Assembly: GCA_964036045.1 (NCBI GenBank) | Contig: OZ038382.1 | Span: forward strand, 86,723,795 to 86,787,794 | DNA length: 64,000 bases | Direction of reading: 5' to 3' | Source of the DNA: Eutreptiella sp. 'Long Island Sound 2002' | Lineage: Eukaryota; Euglenozoa; Euglenophyceae; Eutreptiales; Eutreptiaceae | Shown here: piece after piece, positions 52,951 through 63,295 of the stretch | Layout: each line of letters opens with the position of its first letter | Position numbering within the stretch: position 1 is the stretch's first letter | Translations under genes and position numbers: made by a program | Notes under the pieces: generated by a model | Databases searched by the model: none | Told to the model about the DNA's origin: nothing | What the model saw: the letters and a program-made list of their open reading frames with translations, nothing else

Positions 52951-55900
52951 CCCGTGCTGAAACTCTGTCCCAGCTGAAGAGGACACGCTAATCCTCCTTG
53001 TGCCTATCTATTTATTGTGCCTAACCAAACTAAAGAGGTTGCAAGCTTCAGGAGGCGGTGGTATACCCCAGACATCCCCTCTTCCCGTTGAGACACTCCT
53101 TCGGGCCGGTCCTGCAGGAGTATTGGGTCCCTCCAGAGGTACACTTCCTCCGCACCAAGGCAGAAGCAACACTGAGGATCATCGGAACACCACGCCGCTC
53201 ATATTGTTCGCAGTCAAATGGTCGGTGCGTGCTATTGCCCCAGCCTCTCACCACACGCTCTCCGCGCAGTGTAGTACCAAGAACGCGCCCACGCGCTGGA
53301 CTAGGTCCCCGTCGGGTTGGGCCGGGCTGCCTGCCTCCATACGACCACCTCAATTCAGGATCACCTGAAAAAGCTGGCCTAAATGAACAGATTCTCTCCA
53401 GATTGGGACTCACAGCTGAGGCCCCTTACTCGCAAACCCCTCTGTTGTCTAACCTCCCAGGTGCCGTGAGCACTCTTGTGCAGATAGCTTGGCCTACTCA
53501 GTGTGTGCCGGGACAGGTTTAGGACTCCTGTGGAGCTCCAGTTATGGTGAATGTACTAACTCCCACCCTCATTCGGGTTCTACGCTCCAGACACCTACAC
53601 ATCTGCTGCTTGCGGAGCCCTGCTCCTGCCCTGGTTGTGCCCTGCAGTCGCATGCCTGTGGCTACCAGCGTGAACCAGAACACGCTTGTCCCCAAGGAGG
53701 GTAGACACACCCTGCTTCACAGCACCTTGCTTGTCATTCCCCCCTGGAGTAGAAAGCCACCGCTCTTCGTTGGTTCCCCAAGGTCATAACATTAGGGCAG
53801 TTCCCATGCAACACGTGGTCAACTAGGCACACACTCGCTGGGTGGCTGCGAAACTGGTCCAGAACCATGGGGTTGTACTCTTCTTGGCAATCTTACGATA
53901 CCCCTAAGTGTGCTACGTATGTCTGTGTGTGTCTTACTTCACTCACCGGCGTGGCCCCCGCGAAGCGGGCTTCGCTGACGTCGGACCGAAGGTGCCAATC
54001 AGGTACCATTACCACTTCTATGGTGCCCAATTTCTGCACTGGCGCCTATCTTTGGAGGGAGACCACAAAAGCCTTACCTACTAGAGGGGAGGGGTGGCCA
54101 AGTGTGCTGAGGGCATACAAAACGCCCATTTTTCTAAAGGCCAAAAGCTAACACACTCCCCTGCCCGCGAGAAAAAGCACGCGGAGCAGGAGACACCACT
54201 AGACCACAGTCATCACTGCCAGCACCAGCATTCGAAGGCAGGGTGAGCACAGCCGCACTCACTTCCTGCCAGGCCTGCGGACCCTAACCCCTACACACGC
54301 TACTGGATGGCCATGGCAAAGATGTCACGGGACCTATTGGCTCCCCTGTGAAAGTGCAAGCGAAAACAGCGCCGCTGGGCAACTGTGGCCTGCCAGGGAG
54401 GCCCTCGCGCGTTTTGCTGACAGGGCTTGGAGGGAAGGAGTGCTCTATTAGCGTGCAAGGCGTGTAGTAGGGGTTGTCCATGAAGAAGCCGTCCACTGAC
54501 CCATTTTGTTTGTGTGATCTGCGCCCTTTTTAGCGTAGGCAAAAAATGGGGAGTCGCCAAACGCAACTACTGCTGCACCACTTCAGCCTTTTCCCTTTCT
54601 CAACTGAGAGCAAAGGCAGATGAAGGACAGTTCTGGGTGGAGGAACCTAACTAGCCTCGCTGTATTATACAGGTCTTAGGCTGGAAAAAAATACGATGTC
54701 CCAGAACTGCCCCGCAAGCAAGCAAACTTAAGGACTCCGCCCCCCCTCTTATAGAATATAGGGCGGAGCCCTGGGTAGCCTAATCAAGGGTTATACCGTG
54801 TGCACAGCGCGTGGCCTAAAGCCCTTTAATGCATCGTGTCTATGCAGGAAAGGGAGGCAATCAGCAACAATCTTTTTTCCCAACATTAACGCAACTTAAG
54901 CAATAAACCACGAAACTCAACGAGGAGGTGAGCTCCTCCTAGTCTTACCTACCTTACTCACCACGCATCATGTGTATGCCGAAGGACAGCGAACGCAAGG
55001 ACAACCCTAAGCATTGAAACAACCCTACAGCGAGTTATAAACAACCCTAAGCGATTAATGCATCGTGTGTATCATGCATGTACTTCTCACTTTGCTTCCT
55101 ACAGGAGAAGGAGAGGGAATGGCGAGCAACCGCACAGCGCAAAACGAAGCCTAAACGTTTTGAACAACCTCATTTTAACGCTACAGCGAGGGAAGCACGA
55201 ACAAGCACTTTCATTTTTGACCTGTGCAGAGAAGGGAAGGGTGGATGGATGCACAGGGGAAGCGCCACAATGTGTGAATGCCTAGATTAGGCACATGTAT
55301 CCCGAAAACAGCGCAGACCCTACCCCTAGGTGCGCGCTGCGTGCTCCATTCATCTCACATACCTTTCACTCCTGTTTTGACCTGTGCAAAGCGAGGGAAG
55401 TGAACGCCCAAACCCCCAATGAACGTAGCGGTGACAACTCTAGCGTCTTAACGAAACTAACAACACGAACGCAATGCATGTGTGTGACATGACACTAACA
55501 TACCTGAGAGGTTGGTTGTCCACCTCCTCTGTTGTGCGGGTGTCTGTTCAATACTTTTTCCCAAAGTTTATAACATTTTTGGTGCAACTGTGCAAAATTT
55601 TCTTTTAAAATTTTTGAAAAGCATGGCCCATAACTTCTTTTCCAGTAGCAGTTTACGCTGACGCAACTCTTTTTTGGAGTGCGCTCCTGTTGCGCTTGTC
55701 TACAACTTTACATTTTGGACTACAAATGACGATTTCGAACGTCTCTTCGTCAATTTTTAGCGATTTGACTTCTGAAATCGCTATCCCTTTCGCCAAACCA
55801 CAGGATTTACTCCCTGTTGGTTCCATTTTCTATTTTTTTCAGCTCCTGAATTTTCGTGCCTTCCATTGGGAGTATTGCTCCGCCCTTGCCCTTGGTCAGG

Positions 55901-55980
55901 ACGTTTACGAAAACGCTGTTTATACAGCGATAGCCGTCCGCATTAGAGCGTTGACTGCACCCTAGCGGGCAAGCATGTGT
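52951..55980. other. downstream of E2: no recognised gene
   Basis: About 3 kb with short frames only; the longest, 53058-53522 (154 codons), has no recognisable content and overlaps others. Some of this should be the E2 3' untranslated region and LTR, but no matching 5' copy was found. A GC hairpin (CTCCGCCC...GGGCGGAG) lies at about 54735-54775. From about 55550 the sequence is more AT-rich. Confidence 0.4.
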
Positions 55981-56079
55981 GCTCTAGGGCGCAAGTGTTA
56001 TCCGGAGAAACGCGTTTTCTCCGGATAAGGGCTTATCCGGAGAAAATTGGCGCGGAGGCGCCAGAACAGCCGCAGAACA

Positions 56080-56272
56080 GCCGCCAGAGTCCAAAACGTG
56101 GGATTTTCCTAAGTGCGCTGGACCTGGCGGCTGGCGCAAAACAGGCCGGTGGATCGAACCGCCGCTTGCCATTTCAGAGACCGCCGCATTACCACTCAGC
56201 TGCTGCAGCGCTGATACCACTCCGAAAATAATTTGATATAGATTTGTCTAGAGAAAAGTGAAATTTTTATGC
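56080..56272. repeat. 190 bp internal direct repeat, copy 1, with a tRNA-like box
   Basis: Nearly identical to 57000-57190 (ACGTGGGATTTTCCTAAGTG start, then a GATATAGATTTGTCTAGAG end). On the minus strand it contains GCTGAGTGGTAATGC and, about 30 bases on, GGTTCGATCCACC, resembling the A and B boxes of a tRNA-type pol III promoter. The acceptor and D stems do not pair properly, so this is not a functional tRNA; it could be a SINE-like relic. Confidence 0.6.
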
Positions 56273-56999
56273 GTTTTTGCTACACCCCCCAGACGAGGTG
56301 GTGTCACTGGTAGCAGCGTGGTATGTGCGGTATGACCCGCGAGCAGTGTGTGTGCGCGTGCCCTGGGCGTTGGTTCATGTGCCGTCTGACCCGTTCCACA
56401 CATCGCAGCGATTTTGTTACGACCTGCAGTGCTGCGTCTCCAGGAGTGTGTGACGGCTGCGAATGCCGCCTCCTCACGGGCGGGCCATGGTGATCTGTGC
56501 GTGCTACGATGCCTGGGGGGTACAGCACCCGGCGTGGGAGGATGTGCGAGGGGGGTTGGGCTGGACGGTGCGCGCGGCATGGGACTTTGCGGTCCCACCG
56601 TTGGCACCATACGCTTCAACAGCACGCCAGGGGTGACGGTGTACGCCGGGGACACAACAGTAAATTCCTTAGAGCGCGCGGCGTTCCAGCCCCTGCGCAC
56701 AGCATAATGGTCGGTCAGCTCCATGGATTCTGCTCATTTTGATGCCACTGCGTGTCTCGTATTGCACAGTTTTGATGCCATTGCATGTCTTGCGTAGGTC
56801 ACAGCTCAGCGCCTTCACATAGCCTCATGTTCTGTTGGGTGTGGGGACCCAGCTCGGTGCATCCTGCGGAGTGTTCTGTGCCTTATGATGCGATGGGTCA
56901 ACAGGCCCGGTCCAAGCACTAATCTGGTGTGCAGGGGTCGCTCAGGCCCCACATCCCAGCTCCCGGAGTCGCCCCGGGCCACCAACCAACCAGCCAACC
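56273..56999. other. spacer between the internal direct repeats
   Basis: A GC-rich 0.7 kb segment with overlapping frames on both strands (56248-56724 minus, 158 codons; 56414-56707 plus, 97 codons). Neither has a recognisable domain. It may be captured host DNA, which Mutator-like elements often carry, but I cannot identify a source. Confidence 0.35.
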
Positions 57000-57190
57000 C
57001 GCCGCCAGAGTCAAAAACGTGGGATTTTCCTAAGTGCGCTGGCGCTGGCGGCTGGCGCAAAACAGGCCGGTGGATCGAACCGTCGCTTGCCATTTCAGAG
57101 ACCGCCGCATTACCACTCAGCTGCTGCAGCGCTTATACCACTCCGAAAATTATTTGATATAGATTTGTCTAGAGAAAAGTGAAATTTTTA
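57000..57190. repeat. 190 bp internal direct repeat, copy 2
   Basis: Same sequence as 56080-56272, with a handful of changes (for example CGCTGGCGCTGGCGG for CGCTGGACCTGGCGG). The A- and B-box-like motifs are retained on the minus strand. Confidence 0.65.
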
Positions 57191-57390
57191 AAAAAACCAA
57201 AGGCCCCGGGCCAAGCCCGGGGCCACACTGACCGGAAACTCACAATGGGGCTTGCACACAACATTGCACGACACATGTCCACACCTGCAATGCCTTACAA
57301 TCAGGTTTGGGGGTGTGGGACAAGGTGGAAGTGCCCTTTTATTGGACCCAAGAGTGTTTTTGACAAACCATGGTGCAAAGGTGTTAGGGG

Positions 57391-57940
57391 GGTAACTTGG
57401 CGCCACCGTGGAGTTTTTCCAATCCGTTTGGACCGTTGGAAAGCCTAAAGTGTCTACTTCTCAGATACGCATGGCCGTGCTAGGCCGTCTCACACCGGCT
57501 TGGAGCAGTCGGACCTTCATTGGTTCGAGGTTGGTCAAAAAAATGACAAAATGTTTTTATTTGAAACCCGGGTTGCCAGAAGTCCCGGGGGGGGTAACTT
57601 GGCGCCACCGTGGTGTTTTTCCAATCCGTTTGGACCATTCGAAAGCCTAAGGTGGCTACTTCTCAGATATGCATGGCCGTGCCAGGCCGTCTCACACCGG
57701 CTTGGAGCGGTCGGACCATCATGGGTTGGAGGTTGGTCAAAAAAATGACAAAAGTTTTTTTTTTAAACCCGGGTTGCCAGAAGTCCCGGGGGGGTAACTT
57801 GGCGCCACCGTGGTGTTTTTCCAATCCGTTTGGACCATTCGAAAGCCTAAGGTGGCTACTTCTCAGATATGCATGGCCGTGCCAGGCCGTCTCACGTCGG
57901 CTTGGAGCGGTCGGACCGTCATTGGTCGGATATTGGGGGG
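57391..57940. repeat. about 200 bp tandem repeat, 2.7 copies
   Basis: Units begin GGTAACTTGGCGCCACCGTGG at 57391, 57593 and 57793 (periods 202 and 200 bp); the third is cut short at about 57940. Each unit includes CTTCTCAGATA(C/T)GCATGGCC and ends in CCCGGGTTGCCAGAAGTCCCGGG, itself an inverted repeat. Frames seen here repeat with the unit and are not genes. Confidence 0.85.
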
Positions 57941-57969
57941 GATTGCACCATAGTAATTTTGCAACAATA

Positions 57970-58104
57970 GGCTAAGGAGACAAATTTTGACAAATCGAAA
58001 ATCTGAAATTTAACGGCTAAGGAGACAAATTTTGACAAATCGAAAATCTGAAATTTAAAGGCTAAGGGGACAAATTTTGACAAATTTAACATCTGAAATT
58101 TAAC
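57970..58104. repeat. 45 bp tandem repeat, three copies
   Basis: GGCTAAGGAGACAAATTTTG starts units at 57970, 58015 and 58060, period exactly 45 bp. The third unit is slightly diverged. It lies just inside the right TIR of the Mutator-like element. Confidence 0.88.
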
Positions 58105-58552
58105 AGATGTACCATAGAAGAATAACAGTAATAATAATACAAATGTAGAAAAATATAAAATATACTGTACTGTCCTATAATGGGCTGAAATTGACCAAAA
58201 TCTGGCTGCGGCGCCGATTTTCTCCAGATAAGCCCTTATCCGGAGAAAACGCGTTTCTCCGGATAACACTTGCGGCTCTAGGGAGGGAGTTCTGGGTCGA
58301 AACCCCACTACCCCCAAATTTTTACCAAACGTTTTCGCCGCACGCTGGCGACTTTTGAGGAATGCTCCATCGAAGGAACATCATTCACGGTACATCACAC
58401 TATTTTTCTAGGGTACCTACAGTGTGGGAAGCTTCTATGAGCTGATGGGAGGGTGGTTGGCTGGTTTGACGCATTTTCTGAGGTAATTTTTGGGAAATTT
58501 AAGCCTTTTTCCTTGGTCCTACTAGCTTGATCAACTAGTACCCCAGGAGGGA

Positions 58553-59298
58553 GTAAGAAAAAGTCACTACCTTGTCTTTCTTGGGGTACGTGATCCAGGC
58601 CAAGCCCCTCCTAAATCCTTTTGTTGATGTTGAGACTAACACTTAATCATTTTTATCACTCTTTTGAAGCTTGAAGTACACTTTCTCAAGGTAACTAGGG
58701 TTATAACCCTAGCCCCCCATGAAGTTCACCCCTACCACTCAAGTGAGCGGAGGTATCTTCCTTCATGGAGGCAATACCGATATAAAATAGGCACTTCTTG
58801 CCTAGGGCCTTGTAGGTTAAGCCTAGTGGTCCCCGACCTCAAGACCCCTATACTCAATTGTTTCTACCACTTATTGTGGTTCTAGGTTTTAACTGATTCT
58901 GAATTCAGTTGCTTGGCCATGCCGGCCAGGCCATATCTTGTGTCTCGCCTGACTCTTTTGCCCCAGATTCCTAACCAAGTCCATTGTGTCAAGAATAGTG
59001 CATTTGAAGTGCTTGGAACTATCTTGAGGACCTGAGTCATGTCAGGTTTCACATAAAATCATCTATTTTGTTTATAAACCATTGGAGCATTGTATTTAGA
59101 TCTACATTTGTCTATCTGCAGCCCCTCTTTGTGACCCATGTTTTCATTGTGGAAGGACTTATCCTGCATGACTTGATTGATCCGGTGCCTGGACTTGCTC
59201 TACTTTACCTTTGTGTGAAGTTCATTTTGACTCGGGGAAAATCAGCAGGGTTTTTCTAAATCAAATACAAGGAACAAGCACAAGTGTGAGCAAACCAG
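58553..59298. repeat. repeat R1, third copy (746 bp)
   Basis: Starts GTAAGAAAAAGTCACTACC and ends GCAAACCAG, the same edges as the copies at 10035 and 13750. Here the RT start is missing on the left, but RT coding resumes within about 25 bp on the right (TVRDRYALP). The 58284-58552 stretch before it shows nothing recognisable. Confidence 0.6.
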
Positions 59299-59309
59299 AA
59301 ACCTTGTCT

Positions 59310-59890
59310 CCCCAACGGTTCGAGACCGATATGCTTTACCTTCGATCCAATCCATGATGAGTACACTGGGGGGCTCTACGGTCCTTTCAAAGATCCACCT
59401 TGTCCGTGGGTCCCACCAGATTCGAATCCACGACAAAGATATCCAACAAACTGCCTTCAACACGCAGTTTGGAGCCTTTGAATGGGTCCTTATGCCCCCC
59501 GGCCTCTGCAATGCACCATCCACATTCCAGCGCGTCGTCCATGACGTCCTTCGAGACCGATTGGGGATTTTCGTATGGGTGTATATATCGATGACATCCT
59601 CATCTTCTCGATGGACGCCGATGAACACCAACAATACCTCGATTTGGTGCATGACCTGCTACAGCGACATCAGCTATTTCCGTGTATCGACAAATCAACG
59701 TTCTTCCAGCCTCAAGTTCCTCTTTGCGGATACATCATCGACAAAGATGGAGTACACATGGACACCGAAAACATCAAGGTCATTCGAGGTGGGCCTGCAC
59801 CGACAACCGTCCAGGACGTTCGACAGCTTATCTGGTTGTGTGGATTTTACCAGCAGTTTGTGGAAGGATTCTACGCTGTAGCGGCTCCTC
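59310..59890 (+). pseudogene. pol: gypsy family F1 RT core, copy D
   Basis: Reads TVRDRYALPSIQSMM, then LGGSTVLSKIHLVRGSHQIR, where His replaces the motif A catalytic Asp. It continues with WVLMPPGLCNAPSTFQRV (motif B) and, after a frameshift near 59575, WVYIDDILIFS (motif C intact), HQLFPCIDKSTFF, GYIIDKDGVHMD and WLCGFYQQFVEGFYAVAAPL. It stops at the left end of a TIR element that interrupts it. The domain would continue into RNase H at 62806. Inactive because of the motif A change, the frameshift and the insertion. Confidence 0.83.
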
Positions 59891-60119
59891 TGTAACTACG
59901 AAGCCAACCCCAGATACTGTACATTCGCCAACTCCTGGTCAACTCCATGTCGAGAGCATTCAACTTGCTTCTTCTTGTGCACTGTGTTGTTGCTACGCCT
60001 TGTGCATGAAACGTGAGGAACTATTGATATTTTACAGCTTTTGGTTGCGTTGCTTTGTTGTTATGATGCAATATGTGGGTTTTTTGGGTCGAAGCCAACT
60101 TTTTGGAAGCCAAGTCAAA

Positions 60120-60175
60120 GTTGGCGCGCCAACTTGGCAGTTGGCGCGCGCCAACTCCGGTTTTGGCGCTCGCCA
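60120..60175. repeat. GGCGCGCC palindrome cluster 1
   Basis: Three copies of TTGGCGCGC(GC)CAA-type palindromes (one decayed to GGCGCTCGCC) separated by short spacers; a smaller version of clusters 2 and 3. Confidence 0.7.
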
Positions 60176-60246
60176 AGTGCCCCATTCTTCCTCTTCTTTT
60201 GCACCCTTTATGCATTCCCTTTCCCTTCTAGGCATTTCACGTTATC

Positions 60247-60800
60247 ATGCCTCCAAAGCAACCCAAGAAGGGCAAGGGGAAGAAGGTGACAGTCACCTTC
60301 CCCACGTCTGCCCCAGCCCCAGCCCCCGCTGCACCACCTAACCCCGAGGTGCAGCCGGTGGTCGATGCCCACATCGCCAACGTGGGCTCCGAGCACTTCC
60401 CCGGGGGCTATTTTCCCATCCCCTACACCCTCACCTCCCTGGACGCCGAATCCTTCCCCCAGACCCCCCCCTCCGCGAACCCCTGGAGGCCGCCCTCTTC
60501 GGCAAGTGGGAACAGCCGGGCAATCCCCACTTGGTCTGGCGAATTGACGCCACCCGTGTTAACTTCGCCCTGACCAGGGGGGTTCTTAGCAGGTTCTGCC
60601 GTGCCGTGATGGGCCGGTACCCCACGACGCTCGCGGTCGAGTTGAAGCTTTCTCAAGTCACCCTTGAGGCCTTCAACAAGACCCTGAAGCTGTGCACTGC
60701 TGCAGCGTCAAAAGAGTTCGTTAACGTTCTCGACCTGCAGGAGATGCCGCCTCAGGGTCTCGGCGCGCGCCAAGTGGTAAGTTGGCGCGCCAAATCCTGA
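60247..60800 (+). pseudogene. unrecognised gene in the TIR element, frameshifted at a poly-C run
   Basis: Starts MPPKQPKKGKGKKVTVTF, a Lys-rich then Pro/Ala-rich N-terminus, followed by GYFPIPYTLTSLDAESFPQT. The frame breaks in a C-run at about 60463-60470; beyond it another frame continues with EPLEAALFGKWEQPGNPHLV, TRVNFALTRGVLSRFCRAVM and a helical segment to FVNVLDLQE at about 60745. The two halves look like one protein of about 165 residues. I recognise no transposase or other domain. It ends where the palindrome array begins, which may have truncated it. Confidence 0.45.
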
Positions 60801-60950
60801 TTTGGCGTGCGCCAACAGGGGAGTTGGCGCGCGCCAAATGGGAAGTTGGCGCGCCGACTTGCCACTTGGCGCGCGCCAACTCAGGACTTGGCGCGCGCCA
60901 ACTGACGAGTTGGCGCGCGCCAAATCCTGAATTGGCGCGCGCCAACTGCC
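60761..60950. repeat. GGCGCGCC palindrome cluster 2
   Basis: Eight copies of a 12-14 bp palindrome (TTGGCGCGCGCCAA or TTGGCGCGCCAA and variants) with spacers of about 10-16 bp, some of which (ACTCAGGACT, ATCCTGAATT) are partly self-complementary. The cluster follows directly after the broken ORF. Confidence 0.8.
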
Positions 60951-62423
60951 TGCCAACTGTGTGCCATCTGTGTGCGAACGTGCTACAACGTTGCGTTGCA
61001 TGATCCAACCCGCCTGCCACGTCCTCACGTGCCGCAGGTCTTTGTTTGTGCACCATGCAGGCCTGGGGTGCATTGTGCCACCCAGCTGCCCCTGCTTTGC
61101 TGCACCATTTGACAGCCATAGTGATCAACTTCTGGGAGCTTTGCAACGCAGATTGTGTGTGGTCAGTACATGGAAGAAGAATGACAGTGATCCCCACTGT
61201 TTGCCTGTCCACACATTTCTTCTGCACTGCAAAGTGCCACCCACCTTCCTGTACATTGCTGCAGTGTCCAACAGCCATAGTCATCAACTCCTGGGACATT
61301 TGCATCCCAACACATCCGTTCGTGCATTGTATGCCCACTTTCTGGAGCTTTGGCAGTCTGCCTAGTCAGTCCTCAGTTCCAGATTCCTTGCTCAGATTTT
61401 GTTTACAGGGAGGTTTTTCACAGTTTTTTTTTTGCGCATTTCTTCTGCAGTGCATTGTGCCACGCACGTGCCTGTGCTGCAGTGTCTGTCAGCCATAGTG
61501 ATCAACTCCTGAGAACCCTGCATTCAACACATCCGTTCCTGCATTATATGCTCATTTTTTGCAGCCTTTGTTGTCTGCCCAGTCAGTCCCAACGTTCAGA
61601 TTGCTTGCTCAAACTTTGTTTAGAGGCATTATTCGGCGCACAAAGCCGAGTGGCATTGCCTCATAGAGCTTGTTTTCAACCACTACTCAGTGGGTGCACA
61701 ATTTTGCCCATAATTTCATGCTCAAGTTTTGCTCGTTTCAAATATCTTGAGGTGCACACAGGGAGGGATGCTGCTTCTGTATTTGTTTGGCATTTCCAAA
61801 AATCCACGGCATTTTAGCCCTTCTCCACAAGGAAGGCGTCTTGTGCATCAGTTGCACAGTGGCATGTCCCGACGCCATCAAGTGGGTTACATCATCTTCA
61901 CGTAATGTACTGTTTACTACAAAAGCACGTGCACCACGTTTTTGCCGCCTTCAAAGGAGAGGGGCGGCACAAAGCCCTGAAATGTGAGATCTCAAAGCGC
62001 AGCTTTCGAGGTGGAAGTAAAGGCGGCCGGGTGTCAAGACTGCGGGGGGCCAGAGTGCGGGTGAAGGGGGGCAAGGGGGATCGCACGCGGAAGGGGTGGG
62101 GGGAAGTGATCCGCTCAGATAATCTGGACTGGGGGTTATATAATAAAAAATTTTCGGTTTGTGAGTCGTCGTGGACGAAGCAAAGGGGGTACATAGAGAA
62201 TAAGGGGGTCTTCGTCCAGGCTGGACAAGGCATGTGACCTCTATGTATGATTTTTATGATTGATTTGACAGCTTCTTGCACATTCGCAGTCTTTTGCACA
62301 TTAATCAAAAAAAGATGGAACAATGCTTTCTTCGTGCCAAGTGTGCAAGGGCAGGTGGGGGACGGAATTTCCAGTGACAACAATGGTATGCAAGTCGATG
62401 GTTTGATCGGTGGGGGGACGTTT
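60951..62423. other. interior of the TIR element: diverged repeats, no gene
   Basis: Sequence related to CAGCCATAGTGATCAACTCC recurs at about 61113, 61272 and 61490, each followed by similar CTGGGA and CACATCCGTT blocks, so the segment is built from diverged tandem units of about 160-220 bp. Frames of 130-155 codons (60961-61365, 61350-61817) read the repeats and show no domain. From about 61900 to 62230 the sequence is purine-rich on the plus strand. Confidence 0.45.
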
Positions 62424-62560
62424 GGCGCGCGCCAAGTCGCAAGTTGGCGCGCCAAGTCCGGACTTGGCGCGCGCCAAATTCCCAGTTGGCGCGCGCCAAC
62501 TTCCCAGTTGGCGCGCGCCAAGTCCGGACTTGGCGCGCCAACTTGCGACTTGGCGCGCCA
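62424..62560. repeat. GGCGCGCC palindrome cluster 3, a palindrome of palindromes
   Basis: Seven TTGGCGCG(CG)CCAA palindromes in a row; the spacers (GTCGCAAG, GTCCGGAC, ATTCCCAG and their complements) are arranged so that the whole cluster is nearly its own reverse complement, centred on the middle TTGGCGCGCGCCAA. Confidence 0.82.
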
Positions 62561-62805
62561 ACTTGTGAATTTGCGCGAGCCAAGGCCCGGTAAGCCAACT
62601 TTGGGACTTTTGTACCGTGTAGGAGTGTTTTCAGCACGAGAGGGGCATGAAACCGGGGTTTTTTCAGGGTAAGAAGTTTCCATTTACACCAAAAAGGAGG
62701 AAAAAATCCCTAGGTAGCCAGTGTAACAACATGATAGACACCCGCCATGATTTGGCTGCATTCCGAAGCAAGTTGGCGAATGCCTCTTGGCTTCGTAGTT
62801 ACATC

Positions 62806-63295
62806 TCACCTCAATGTTTCTAATTCAGATTTCGAATGGGACTGGACAGCCGTGCATCAAGTTGCATTCGACAACCTGAAGCAAGCAATGATCAATGCGA
62901 CACTTCTGAGTGCTATCGACCCCCAACAGCCGTACCATTTGTACACGGATCCTTCGAAGGATTGCGTAGGGGCCAAAGTAGCACAACGATGTGCATATGG
63001 GAAGTACAAGGGACATCTTCAACCTATTGCCTTTATGTCACGGAAAATGCAATCTGCCGAAACTCGATACCCTATCCGAGAACACGAACTGTTGGCCATT
63101 GTGGTTGCCCTGAAACAGTGGTTTCACCTTATTGGAGGACCACAGCAGGTACATGTGCACACAGACCACGAATGCCTTCGCTATCTCAAAACGTGTCCTC
63201 GACCGCTAACACCGCGACAATTACGCTGAACCCAGTTCCTCGAGGAATAAAACCTCACATTGTGGTATGTACCGGGTCTTGAGAACCAAGCAGCG
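62806..63295 (+). pseudogene. pol: gypsy family F1 RNase H, copy D
   Basis: Continues F1 pol after the TIR element: FEWDWTAVHQVAFDNLKQAM, then YHLYTDPSKDCVGAKV (Asp kept; Pro in place of the usual Ala), IAFMSRKMQSAETRYPIREH, ELLAIVVALKQW (Glu), VHTDHECLRYL (Asp) and, after an in-frame TGA at 63227-63229 and a second stop, LWYVPGLENQAADA, the usual RNase H end. It degrades RNA in RNA-DNA hybrids. Stops and a frameshift near the RT junction show decay. Confidence 0.83.

Larger units (their letters stand above)
55990..58274. mobile_element. Mutator-like (9 bp TSD) non-autonomous DNA transposon, 2285 bp
   Basis: Ends are inverted repeats of about 60 bp (55990 to about 56052 and about 58212 to 58274), starting CGCAAGTGTTATCCGGAG, with about two mismatches. 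Directly outside, GCTCTAGGG is repeated perfectly (55981-55989 and 58275-58283): a 9 bp target duplication, typical of Mutator-like elements. Each TIR contains a near-perfect palindrome around ACGCGT. No transposase is seen inside; instead there are direct and tandem repeats. It therefore depends on a transposase from elsewhere. Confidence 0.88.
59891..62803. mobile_element. 2.9 kb TIR DNA transposon inserted in the F1 RT
   Basis: A perfect 17 bp terminal inverted repeat bounds it: TGTAACTACGAAGCCAA (59891-59907) and its complement (62787-62803). Removing it with one copy of a flanking TC joins the F1 coding sequence as AAPLTSM, the expected RT-to-RNase H connection, so the target duplication is probably only 2 bp (TC). 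It contains one broken ORF, three clusters of TTGGCGCGCGCCAA palindromes and diverged internal repeats. No transposase is recognised; superfamily not assigned. Confidence 0.8.

Noticed and set aside
56155-56220. A functional tRNA gene
   Set aside because: A- and B-box-like motifs are present, but the acceptor and D stems do not pair and the T arm is irregular.
57391-58104. A CRISPR array
   Set aside because: Units are contiguous 200 bp or 45 bp tandem repeats without unique spacers, in a eukaryotic transposon.
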